DNA from: Prevotella sp. UBA1104
GTDB taxonomy: Bacteria; Bacteroidota; Bacteroidia; Bacteroidales; Bacteroidaceae
DNA length: 25,843 nt
Reading direction: 5' to 3'
Assembly (NCBI GenBank): GCA_002314055.1
Contig: DCBP01000012.1
Coordinates: 1 to 25,843, forward strand
The notes under the pieces were generated by a model, which was given only the letters and a program-made list of their open reading frames with translations, had not been told where the DNA came from and did not search any database. The translations under genes and the position numbers were made by a program. Position 1 is the first letter of the stretch. The number at the start of each line of letters is the position of its first letter. Positions 1 to 6,867 of the stretch are shown here, piece after piece.

Positions 1-46
1 GTGGTGTGCGAGGAGGTATAACCATTTGGCATCGGTGCTTCTATAC

Positions 47-83
47 TGCACCAAAAGTGCAAGATAGCTGCACCTTTGGTGCA
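47..83. repeat. 37-bp double-palindrome intergenic repeat, copy 1
   Basis: Two 15-nt near-palindromes, TGCACCAAAAGTGCA (47-61) and TGCACCTTTGGTGCA (69-83), are separated by a 7-nt spacer. The same 15-7-15 layout recurs at 14319-14355 downstream of the MFS gene, with the first arm inverted. Each arm could form a short hairpin. The element lies in the non-coding stretch before pnp. The rest of 1-256 shows no gene or RNA that I recognise. Confidence 0.7.
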
Positions 84-256
84 ACTATTGTTTATGTTTC
101 CTATAAGGAAGTTTCAGCAACTAAAAATCCTTCACCGCAAATTGCAGCGAGCTAAACAGTTATATGCCGGGTGAAAGAAATTCGAAAAATGTTAGTAAAA
201 AAGAGAATAGAACAGACGCAATTCATAAAAAAAGAAAATAAATCGGCGTTTTCTCT

Positions 257-284
257 TTTGTTTACGCATAAATGCTTATATTTG
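257..284 (+). promoter_or_regulatory. Probable pnp promoter (Bacteroidetes type)
   Basis: TATATTTG at 277-284 matches the TAnnTTTG -7 box of Bacteroidetes primary sigma promoters. A TTTG at 257-260 could be the -33 element, although the 16-nt gap is shorter than the usual 19-21. The leader to the pnp ATG would be about 50 nt. Confidence 0.55.
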
Positions 285-339
285 CATGATTTATATCGAA
301 TTATATAACAGATGTTGTTAAAACAATAAGTTTTTTTAG

Positions 340-2679
340 ATGAACGTAATTACGAAAACAGTTCAATTGCCTGATGGCAGAACCATCAGCATTGAAACCG
401 GGAAAGTGGCAAAACAGGCCGACGGTTCTTGTGTGCTCCGTATGGGCAACACCGTATTGCTCGCCACTGTTTGTGCCGCAAAAGATGCAGTTCCCGGAAC
501 AGATTTCATGCCTTTGCAGGTCGAGTACAGAGAACAGTATGCCGCTGCCGGACGTTTTCCGGGCGGATTCACCAAGCGCGAAGGCAAAGCAAGCGACAAT
601 GAAATTCTTACATGCCGACTCGTAGACCGCGCCCTGCGCCCGCTCTTCCCAGCCGACTTCCATGCTGAGGTGTATGTAAACATCATTCTCTTCTCAGCCG
701 ACGGAGTTGACCAGCCGGATGCCCTCGCAGGTTTCGCAGCATCATGCGCACTGGCATGTTCAGATATTCCTTTCGAGTGCCCGATTTCTGAAGTACGTGT
801 GGCACGCATCAATGGAGAATACGTAATCGACCCGACCTTCGAGCAGATGAAGGAAGCCGACATGGACCTCATGGTAGGTGCATCGGCAGAGAACATCATG
901 ATGGTTGAGGGCGAGATGAAAGAAGTTTCGGAGCAGGATCTGCTCGGAGCCCTTAAGGCTGCACAGGAGGCAATCAAGCCAATGTGTGAGTTGCAGACAG
1001 AGCTATCCAAGGAACTCGGCACCGACGTTAAGCGCGAGTATTGCCACGAGGTGAACGACGAGGATTTGCGCAAGCAGATCAACGACGAACTCTATCCTAA
1101 GGCATACGAGGTAGTGAAGGAGGCTCTCGACAAGCAGGCTCGTCAGGATGCATTCGACAAGATTCTGGCTGACTTCCAGGAGGCTTACAATGCTGCCCAC
1201 ACCGACCTCACAGAGGATGAGCTTGAGGAGAAGGCTGCCCTGATGGACAAATACTACCACGATGTGATGCGCGACGCAATGCGCCGTTGTATCCTCGACG
1301 AGGGTATCCGTCTCGACGGCAGAAAGACAAACGAGATTCGCCCTATCTGGTGCGAGGTTTCTCCGCTGCCAATGCCTCACGGAAGCTCTATCTTCACTCG
1401 TGGTGAGACACAGTCGCTGACCACCTGTACTCTCGGAACAAAACTCGACGAGAAGATGGTAGACGATGTGCTCGACAAGAGCTACATGCGCTTCCTCCTC
1501 CACTATAACTTCCCTCCATTCTGTACCGGCGAGGCTAAGGCTCAGCGTGGCGTAGGCCGCCGCGAGATTGGTCACGGCCACTTGGCATGGCGCGCTCTGA
1601 AGGGACAGATTCCAGAGGACTATCCTTACACAGTACGTCTCGTATCGCAGATTCTCGAGTCTAACGGTTCTTCGTCAATGGCAACAGTATGTGCCGGAAC
1701 TTTGGCTCTGATGGATGCCGGCGTTCCGATGAAGAAACCTGTATCAGGTATCGCAATGGGTCTTATCAAGAACCCGGGCGAAGACAAGTATGCCGTATTG
1801 AGCGATATCCTCGGCGACGAGGACCACTTGGGCGACATGGACTTCAAGACCACTGGTACGAAAGATGGACTTACTGCCACACAGATGGATATCAAGTGCG
1901 ACGGACTGAGCTTCGAGATTCTCGAGAAGGCTCTTATGCAGGCAAAGGAAGGTCGTGAGTATATCCTCGGCAAACTTACTGATACTATCGCTGAACCACG
2001 CGCTGAGCTCAAGCCTCAGGTGCCACGTATCGAGGCATTCGATATTCCTAAGGAGTTCATCGGAGCTGTTATCGGCCCGGGCGGAAAGATTATCCAGCAG
2101 ATTCAGGAAGAGTCTGGAGCTACCGTAACTATCGACGAGACTGATGGCGTAGGCAAGGTTCAGGTAAGCGCTCCAAACAAGGAGAGCATCGACAAGGCTA
2201 TCTCTAAGATTCGCGCTATCGTTGCCATCCCTGAGGTTGGCGAGGTTTACGAAGGAACTATCCGCTCTATCATGCCTTACGGCTGCTTCGTAGAGATTAT
2301 GCCGGGCAAGGACGGACTGCTCCATATCTCGGAAATCGACTGGAAGCGTCTTGAGACTGTTGAAGAGGCTGGTTTGAAGGAAGGCGACAAAATTAAGGTG
2401 AAACTCCTTGAGATTGACCCGAAGACTGGCAAATATAAACTCTCTCACCGTGTGCTTATCCCGAAACCAGAGGGATATGTAGAGCGTGAGCGCCGTCCGC
2501 GTCCAGAGCGTGGCGAGCGCCGTCCTCGCGGTGAGCGTCGTCCGCGTCCAGAGCGCAACGGCGGAGAGCCACGTCGCTTTGAGCATCGTGGTGGCGAGCA
2601 GAACAACAATGACTTCCACGACCCGATGGCAGACCGCGAGCCGAAGGATTTCAATGATTCGCTCGATCATCTTGATTAA
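340..2679 (+). CDS. pnp: Polyribonucleotide nucleotidyltransferase (PNPase)
   Basis: This 779-residue protein has the complete PNPase layout: two RNase PH-type domains joined by an alpha-helical linker, a KH domain and an S1 domain. The KH loop VIGPGGK lies near residues 577-583, and S1 runs from about residue 632 to 702 (GTIRSIMPYGCFVEI, GLLHIS). The second RNase PH domain holds the Asp-rich segment ILGDEDHLGDMDF typical of the metal-dependent phosphorolytic site. PNPase degrades RNA 3' to 5' using phosphate and normally acts as a trimer in the cytoplasm. The last 75 residues are a low-complexity Arg/Glu/Pro/Gly tail beyond the usual S1 end, possibly an RNA- or partner-binding extension. The ATG at 340 gives the expected N-terminus. 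The gene ends before a strong hairpin terminator and converges with the ATPase gene on the other strand. Confidence 0.97.
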   Translation: MNVITKTVQLPDGRTISIETGKVAKQADGSCVLRMGNTVLLATVCAAKDAVPGTDFMPLQVEYREQYAAAGRFPGGFTKREGKASDNEILTCRLVDRALRPLFPADFHAEVYVNIILFSADGVDQPDALAGFAASCALACSDIPFECPISEVRVARINGEYVIDPTFEQMKEADMDLMVGASAENIMMVEGEMKEVSEQDLLGALKAAQEAIKPMCELQTELSKELGTDVKREYCHEVNDEDLRKQINDELYPKAYEVVKEALDKQARQDAFDKILADFQEAYNAAHTDLTEDELEEKAALMDKYYHDVMRDAMRRCILDEGIRLDGRKTNEIRPIWCEVSPLPMPHGSSIFTRGETQSLTTCTLGTKLDEKMVDDVLDKSYMRFLLHYNFPPFCTGEAKAQRGVGRREIGHGHLAWRALKGQIPEDYPYTVRLVSQILESNGSSSMATVCAGTLALMDAGVPMKKPVSGIAMGLIKNPGEDKYAVLSDILGDEDHLGDMDFKTTGTKDGLTATQMDIKCDGLSFEILEKALMQAKEGREYILGKLTDTIAEPRAELKPQVPRIEAFDIPKEFIGAVIGPGGKIIQQIQEESGATVTIDETDGVGKVQVSAPNKESIDKAISKIRAIVAIPEVGEVYEGTIRSIMPYGCFVEIMPGKDGLLHISEIDWKRLETVEEAGLKEGDKIKVKLLEIDPKTGKYKLSHRVLIPKPEGYVERERRPRPERGERRPRGERRPRPERNGGEPRRFEHRGGEQNNNDFHDPMADREPKDFNDSLDHLD

Positions 2680-2723
2680 TTTATAAAACCCACCCGGGAA
2701 ATTCATCCGGAAACCCACCCTGG

Positions 2724-2740
2724 CCCTCCCGAAGGGAGGG
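2724..2740. repeat. C/G-rich intergenic hairpin after pnp
   Basis: CCCTCCC (2724-2730) and GGGAGGG (2734-2740) form a perfect 7-bp stem with loop GAA. No T-run follows, so it is not an obvious intrinsic terminator. A related C/G-rich hairpin follows purL at 25716-25736. It may be a REP-like element or stabilise the transcript 3' end. Confidence 0.5.
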
Positions 2741-2797
2741 AAGGAGAGATTACCTTATTTGGGTAATGATAGGGTAATTGGTTTTACTAAAAAAATA

Positions 2798-2836
2798 AAA
2801 AGTCCCCACAGCATGTTTGTTGCTGTGGGGACTTTT
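2798..2836. terminator. Bidirectional intrinsic terminator between pnp and the ATPase gene
   Basis: AAAAGTCCCCACAGCA (2798-2813) pairs perfectly with TGCTGTGGGGACTTTT (2821-2836) across a 7-nt loop. The 16-bp stem has an A-run on one side and a T-run on the other, so it can stop both the plus-strand pnp transcript and the converging minus-strand ATPase transcript. Confidence 0.9.
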
Positions 2837-2868
2837 GTGGTCGTATATAGCTTATGTCGTAGAACTTA

Positions 2869-3996
2869 TTATACAATATGTTCGATCCAGTTATCAGGCG
2901 TTATTACGAATTTTTCCTTTACGTCATATGCAGTTTCGAAAGAAGCGGGAAATTTCGTGCTGCCACGACGTGGATTCCATTTCATCTCGAACAGAGAGAA
3001 TTGTCCGTCACATTCCTCAATATAGTCAATTTCCTGCTGTGTTGTAGTGCGCCAGAAATAACTGTTGACATATTTACCTGAATATTGGTTGTGTTTAATT
3101 CGTTCACTTATGATGAAATTCTCCCATAGGGCACCAGTGTCTTGGCGAAGCGATAGAGGAGCGAAGTTGTTAAGGATGGCATTCCTTATGCCATTGTCGT
3201 AGAAATATATTTTCCTGCTCTTCTTGAGTTCCGTACGTAGGTTTCGGCTAAAGGCACCGAGCTTGAATATGATGTAGCATTTCTCAAGTAGATCAATATA
3301 TTTCTCTACTGTCTTATTGTCGGTGCCTACAGTTTGTGCAATCTCATTATATGATACTTCGCTGCATACTTGTAGGGCTATAGCTATGAGAATCTTGCCG
3401 AGTAGAGCAGGACGGCGCACGCTGTCGAGCGACAGTAAGTCTTTATATAAATAACTGCCGGCAAGATTTGTTAGCAGTTCTTTAGCATCATTCGCATGGG
3501 TTATTATATCGGGATACGAACCGAATATGAGTCTTTGCTCAAGAGTCTGGTTTACCTTTAGCAGTCCTTCACTTTTCAATATTTCTGCTGTTGATATAGG
3601 AAAAAGATGATATTCAAACTTTCGTCCGGTAAGTGGTTCGTTGAGCTTGTCTTGCAATTCAAACGATGACGACCCCGTAACGAGCAGCTGGATGTCAGGA
3701 AAATTATCCGTTATAAGTTTTAAGGTCATGCCTATGTTCTCTACTCTCTGTGCTTCGTCTATCACGACAATCCTATTGTTGGCGATAAGAAGGCGCAGCT
3801 TGGCGATATTTGTATTGCTGAGCATGTCTCTTGTCTCTGGTTCATCACAATTCAGTTGTAAGGTCGGCAAATTCTGTTTGTCGATAATCATTTTGAAGAG
3901 GGTACTCTTCCCTACTTGCCTTGCCCCGATTACTATTATCGCTTTGCCGGCAAATATCCTTGTTTCGATTTTTTCCTGTAGCTGTCGTTTTATCAT
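2869..3996 (-). CDS. AAA_14/DUF4143-family P-loop ATPase
   Basis: I place the start at the ATG at 3996, giving 375 residues beginning MIKRQLQ. The open frame continues to 4290, but that extension translates the promoter and repeat DNA. Walker A is GARQVGKS at residues 24-31 and Walker B is IVVIDEAQ ending near residue 83. The C-terminal DUF4143 half ends with EIDYI followed by FEMKW, which resembles the D-ExK core of PD-(D/E)xK nuclease folds. Proteins of this family are common, often multi-copy and poorly characterised in Bacteroidetes; their substrate is not established, so I assign no specific role. The gene is monocistronic, with its own TACCTTTG promoter embedded in an inverted-repeat cluster (4038-4108) and a strong terminator downstream. 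It could be an accessory or selfish locus. Confidence 0.88.
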   Translation of the reverse strand: MIKRQLQEKIETRIFAGKAIIVIGARQVGKSTLFKMIIDKQNLPTLQLNCDEPETRDMLSNTNIAKLRLLIANNRIVVIDEAQRVENIGMTLKLITDNFPDIQLLVTGSSSFELQDKLNEPLTGRKFEYHLFPISTAEILKSEGLLKVNQTLEQRLIFGSYPDIITHANDAKELLTNLAGSYLYKDLLSLDSVRRPALLGKILIAIALQVCSEVSYNEIAQTVGTDNKTVEKYIDLLEKCYIIFKLGAFSRNLRTELKKSRKIYFYDNGIRNAILNNFAPLSLRQDTGALWENFIISERIKHNQYSGKYVNSYFWRTTTQQEIDYIEECDGQFSLFEMKWNPRRGSTKFPASFETAYDVKEKFVITPDNWIEHIV

Positions 3997-4019
3997 AATC
4001 GCATTCTTTTTTAATATGG

Positions 4020-4050
4020 CAAAGGTATAAAAAAAATGCCTAATCCCAAA
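4020..4050 (-). promoter_or_regulatory. Promoter of the AAA_14 ATPase gene
   Basis: Read on the minus strand, TTTG at 4050-4047 and TACCTTTG at 4027-4020 are separated by 19 nt, an ideal Bacteroidetes -33/-7 pair. It lies about 24 nt upstream of the ATG at 3996. The -33 box is part of one copy of the repeated 11-mer TTTTGGGATTA, so a protein binding that repeat would cover the promoter. Confidence 0.8.
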
Positions 4051-4108
4051 ATTCCATATAACTTTTGGGATTATAATCCTAAAAAAACATTGAATTTTGG
4101 GATTAGGC
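4038..4108. repeat. 17-bp inverted repeat with a third internal copy (candidate operator)
   Basis: GCCTAATCCCAAAATTC (4038-4054) is the exact reverse complement of GAATTTTGGGATTAGGC (4092-4108). A third copy of the core TTTTGGGATTA lies at 4063-4073, inside the 12-bp palindrome region GGATTATAATCC (4068-4079). The two plus-orientation cores are 32 bp apart, near three helical turns. The outer copy overlaps the -33 box of the ATPase promoter. Operator function is inferred. Confidence 0.7.
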
Positions 4109-4141
4109 GTGTTGTATGGTGCAAATTTACATACGAATTGT

Positions 4142-4240
4142 GGTGAGGGTACACCATCTATCCTCACACTTACCCTCACCATCTGTAATGCCGATAAACA
4201 GGGGGTTGTGGGTGTTTTGGTGAGGGTGTGAGGGTAAAAT
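4142..4240. repeat. About 100-bp GGTGAGGGT dispersed repeat, copy 1
   Basis: GGTGAGGGTA (4142-4151) and TACCCTCACC (4171-4180) form a perfect 10-bp inverted repeat. It is followed at 4219-4240 by a 22-nt segment, GGTGAGGGTGTGAGGG plus TAAAAT, found identically at 14531-14552. Both loci have the hairpin first and the 22-mer 77-90 nt later, so this is one element family. It sits between the helicase stop codon and the ATPase promoter. No coding role is seen. Confidence 0.7.
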
Positions 4241-4259
4241 GAGGAAAAACTTTTTTGTT

Positions 4260-6227
4260 TTATTTCTTCTTTGGCTTGCGTCTTGCCCATCCCTCTTCAG
4301 AGAAGTCAGGCTCATCGCCCACGAGCTTTATGTCGTTACCCTTGAAAAACTGGCGCCAGTCGGTTTCGTTGCCGTTATCGTTGAAACCGCCGTTGCTGCC
4401 GAATTTACCGTTTTCATCGTTTTTCGTTGCAGCATTCTTGCGCTTCGACTTCTTCTCGAACTTGCCAAAATCATCGTTTTCATCGCGTTTCTTGCCACGA
4501 CGCGCCGGCTTCTCCTTATCGCTGCCGTAAGAGCGACCTCCGTCCTTGCTGCCTCTTGATGAAGAACGGCGTCCTGCAGGCTTTCCTGTGTCTTCAGCAT
4601 CGTTGCAGCGCACGTCGCGACCCTTGTATGTAGTTCCGTCAATGGCGCGCATCACCTTCTTTGCATCCTTCTCAGGAACCTCGATATAGCAGAAACGCTC
4701 CAGCAAATCGATATGTCCCACTTCCTGACGACTCTTCATGTTGCGGTTAAGAAACTGCATTATCTCGCCCGGATAGAAACCGTCTTTCTTGCCGAGATTG
4801 ATAAACAGCTTCTGGTAGCCAGCCTCCGCCTTGCGCGGTTCGCGCTTACTGCCGTCGCCACGCTTGCGGTCACGTCTCTCCCCCTTGGCAGAGCCAGAGG
4901 GGGCCTGAATTTCCGGAGCATCGGCATAGTATGCAAGGAATTTGCCGAACTCCATGCTTACGATTTTTTTTATGATATCCTCCTTGTCGATATATTCAAA
5001 GTAGCGGTTGATGTCAGCCATAAACGGTTCAATCTCCTCCTCGTTCACGTCAGCCTTCACGATTTGGTCCATCACCTTATATAGCTGCTTCTTGCAAATC
5101 TCCTCAGCCGACGGAATCTTACCCTCCACGAAGCTCTTTTGTATCACCTTCTCTATAGCGCGCATCTTGCCGCGCTCACGAGAGTGGATGATAGAAATCG
5201 ACGTACCGTTCTTGCCGGCGCGTCCCGTTCGTCCGCTGCGGTGAGTGTAGCTCTCGGTATCATCGGGCAGTCCGTAGTTTATCACATGCGTCAGGTCGTC
5301 AACGTCAAGTCCGCGAGCTGCCACGTCGGTAGCCACGAGCAACTGCGTCAAGTGCTGGCGGAACTTCTGCATCGTCAGGTCGCGCTGTTGCTGCGAGAGG
5401 TCGCCGTGGAGCGACTCCGCATTATATCCGTCGTGAATCAGCTTGTCGGCAATTTCCTGAGTCTCGCGCTTCGTGCGGCAGAATATGATAGCATAAATCT
5501 TCGGGTAGAAATCCACGATACGCTTCAGGGCAAGATACTTGTCCTTGGCGTTTACCATATAATATATATGGTTCACGTGTTCGGCTCCCTCGTTGCGGCT
5601 GCCCACCACAATCTCCTTTGCGTTGTGCAGGTAATTCTGTGCAATCTTCTCAATCTCCTTACTCATGGTGGCAGAGAAGAGCAGCGTGTTGCGGTCGTCA
5701 GTCTGAATACCGTCGAAAATCTCGTTGATGCTGTCGGAGAATCCCATGTTAAGCATCTCGTCAGCCTCGTCGAGCACCACGTTCTTCACGTTGTCGAGCT
5801 TCGCTGCCCCGCGGTTCATAAGGTCGATGAGTCGTCCTGGAGTGGCAACAATCACCTGTGCTCCGTGGCGGAGGGAATGAATCTGGTTCTGTATGGAAGT
5901 TCCTCCATATACGGGAACAACGTGCAGTCCTTCGATATACTTTCCGAAATCGTTCAAGTCGTCGGAAATCTGTAGGCAAAGCTCTCTTGTCGGCGAGAGG
6001 ATAAGAGCCTGAGTGGAACGGTCGTTAGGGTCGAGCTTCTGCAGCACAGGGATACCGTATGCGGCAGTCTTGCCCGTTCCGGTCTGTGCAAGTGCTACCA
6101 CATCATTCTTGTTTCCGAGTAAATAAGGGATAACTTCTTCCTGTACTGGCATTGGTGACTCAAAGCCCAATTCTGTGATGGCGCGGCGAATCTCTTCGCT
6201 GACACCAAGTTCTTCAAATGTCTTCAA
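4260..6227 (-). CDS. DEAD-box RNA helicase with DbpA-type RNA-binding domain
   Basis: This 655-residue ATP-dependent RNA helicase carries all the family motifs: Q motif near residues 4-29, AQTGTGKT (47-54), PTREL (79-83), TPGR (129-132), DEAD (153-156), SAT (185-187), then ATDVAARGLD and HRSGRTGRAG in the second RecA domain. A DbpA-like RNA-binding domain follows (FINLGKKDGFYPGEI through the RFCYIEVPEKDA segment), then a long Lys/Arg/Gly/Asp-rich tail ending KPKKK. This is the layout of DeaD/CsdA-type helicases used in ribosome assembly and RNA decay. The start is TTG at 6227-6225: no in-frame ATG precedes it, and the next Met (about residue 26) would remove most of the Q motif. Its nearest strand-mate is the ATPase gene, but that gene has its own promoter. 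Confidence 0.95.
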   Translation of the reverse strand: MKTFEELGVSEEIRRAITELGFESPMPVQEEVIPYLLGNKNDVVALAQTGTGKTAAYGIPVLQKLDPNDRSTQALILSPTRELCLQISDDLNDFGKYIEGLHVVPVYGGTSIQNQIHSLRHGAQVIVATPGRLIDLMNRGAAKLDNVKNVVLDEADEMLNMGFSDSINEIFDGIQTDDRNTLLFSATMSKEIEKIAQNYLHNAKEIVVGSRNEGAEHVNHIYYMVNAKDKYLALKRIVDFYPKIYAIIFCRTKRETQEIADKLIHDGYNAESLHGDLSQQQRDLTMQKFRQHLTQLLVATDVAARGLDVDDLTHVINYGLPDDTESYTHRSGRTGRAGKNGTSISIIHSRERGKMRAIEKVIQKSFVEGKIPSAEEICKKQLYKVMDQIVKADVNEEEIEPFMADINRYFEYIDKEDIIKKIVSMEFGKFLAYYADAPEIQAPSGSAKGERRDRKRGDGSKREPRKAEAGYQKLFINLGKKDGFYPGEIMQFLNRNMKSRQEVGHIDLLERFCYIEVPEKDAKKVMRAIDGTTYKGRDVRCNDAEDTGKPAGRRSSSRGSKDGGRSYGSDKEKPARRGKKRDENDDFGKFEKKSKRKNAATKNDENGKFGSNGGFNDNGNETDWRQFFKGNDIKLVGDEPDFSEEGWARRKPKKK

Positions 6228-6291
6228 ATTAAATATTATAATGTTTTGTTTTTGCTCCTTCCTTTATGGAGCCTATTTAGGAATTTGGGTG

Positions 6292-6299
6292 CTAAGTTA
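6292..6299 (-). promoter_or_regulatory. Weak candidate promoter for the helicase
   Basis: On the minus strand TAACTTAG differs by one base from TAnnTTTG and lies about 65 nt upstream of the TTG start. I see no clear -33 partner. A 5-bp hairpin, GCTCC/GGAGC (6254-6272), lies in the inferred leader. The call is tentative. Confidence 0.25.
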
Positions 6300-6404
6300 C
6301 TAATAATTCGTGAATTAACGGCATCAATTATGATTTATCATATTATATTAGTTGAAAAACGCTAAAATATCTCGCAAGATGATGCGTATTTGTGCAGAAA
6401 TGGT

Positions 6405-6412
6405 TATTTTTG
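6405..6412 (+). promoter_or_regulatory. -7 box immediately before dut
   Basis: TATTTTTG is a perfect TAnnTTTG match ending only 5 nt before the dut ATG at 6418. If used, transcription would begin at or next to the start codon, giving a nearly leaderless mRNA. There is no good -33 box at the usual spacing. Confidence 0.45.
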
Positions 6413-6417
6413 CAGTT

Positions 6418-6855
6418 ATGATTAAAGTTAGAATTATAAACAGAGGGCATCACCAACTTCCGGAATACGCTACGGCGCAAAGTGCCGGTATGGACTTGCG
6501 TGCCAATATCGATGAAAAGATAGTATTGAAACCGATGCAGAGGATGCTCATTCCTACAGGACTGTACATGGCTTTGCCTGCTGGCTATGAGGCACAGGTG
6601 AGGCCACGCAGCGGACTCGCATTGAAGCATGGCATTACGGTGCTTAATACTCCTGGCACTATTGATGCCGACTATCGGGGAGAAGTGAAAGTATTGCTGG
6701 TGAATTTCTCTGATGCCGACTTTGTGATTAACGATGGTGAGCGTATAGCACAGATGGTCATCGCTAAACATGAAACGGCAGATTTCGTTGAGGTGGAAGA
6801 ACTCGACCAGACGGAGAGAGGCGCCGGCGGATATGGACATACAGGAGTGGAATAG
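6418..6855 (+). CDS. dut: Deoxyuridine 5'-triphosphate nucleotidohydrolase (dUTPase)
   Basis: This 145-residue trimeric-type dUTPase hydrolyses dUTP to dUMP and pyrophosphate, which keeps uracil out of DNA and supplies dTMP synthesis. All five family motifs are present in order: AGMDLRA (23-29), PRSGLA (63-68), GTIDADYRGEV (80-90, with the likely catalytic Asp at 83), GERIAQMV (107-114) and the C-terminal Gly-rich loop ERGAGGYGHTG (133-143). I choose the ATG at 6418 because MIKVRIINRG matches the family N-terminus; the frame stays open upstream to a TTG at 6352 but that extension has no family character. It is the first gene of a four-gene plus-strand run, 12 nt before the TPR lipoprotein. 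Confidence 0.95.
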   Translation: MIKVRIINRGHHQLPEYATAQSAGMDLRANIDEKIVLKPMQRMLIPTGLYMALPAGYEAQVRPRSGLALKHGITVLNTPGTIDADYRGEVKVLLVNFSDADFVINDGERIAQMVIAKHETADFVEVEELDQTERGAGGYGHTGVE

Positions 6856-6867
6856 GTCATCATTATA

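Noticed and set aside
1744..2718. 324-codon minus-strand frame across pnp
   Set aside because: It lies antisense to the well-supported PNPase and shows no recognisable domain; a codon-bias shadow.
3997..4290. N-terminal extension of the AAA_14 ATPase frame
   Set aside because: It translates the promoter, the inverted repeats and the dispersed repeat; the family N-terminus starts at MIKRQ (3996), just after a good promoter.
5139..5975. 278-codon plus-strand frame across the helicase
   Set aside because: It is antisense to the conserved helicase core; no family motif is seen.
6352..6417. Upstream start (TTG at 6352) for dut
   Set aside because: The added residues do not match dUTPases, and the -7 box lies inside them.
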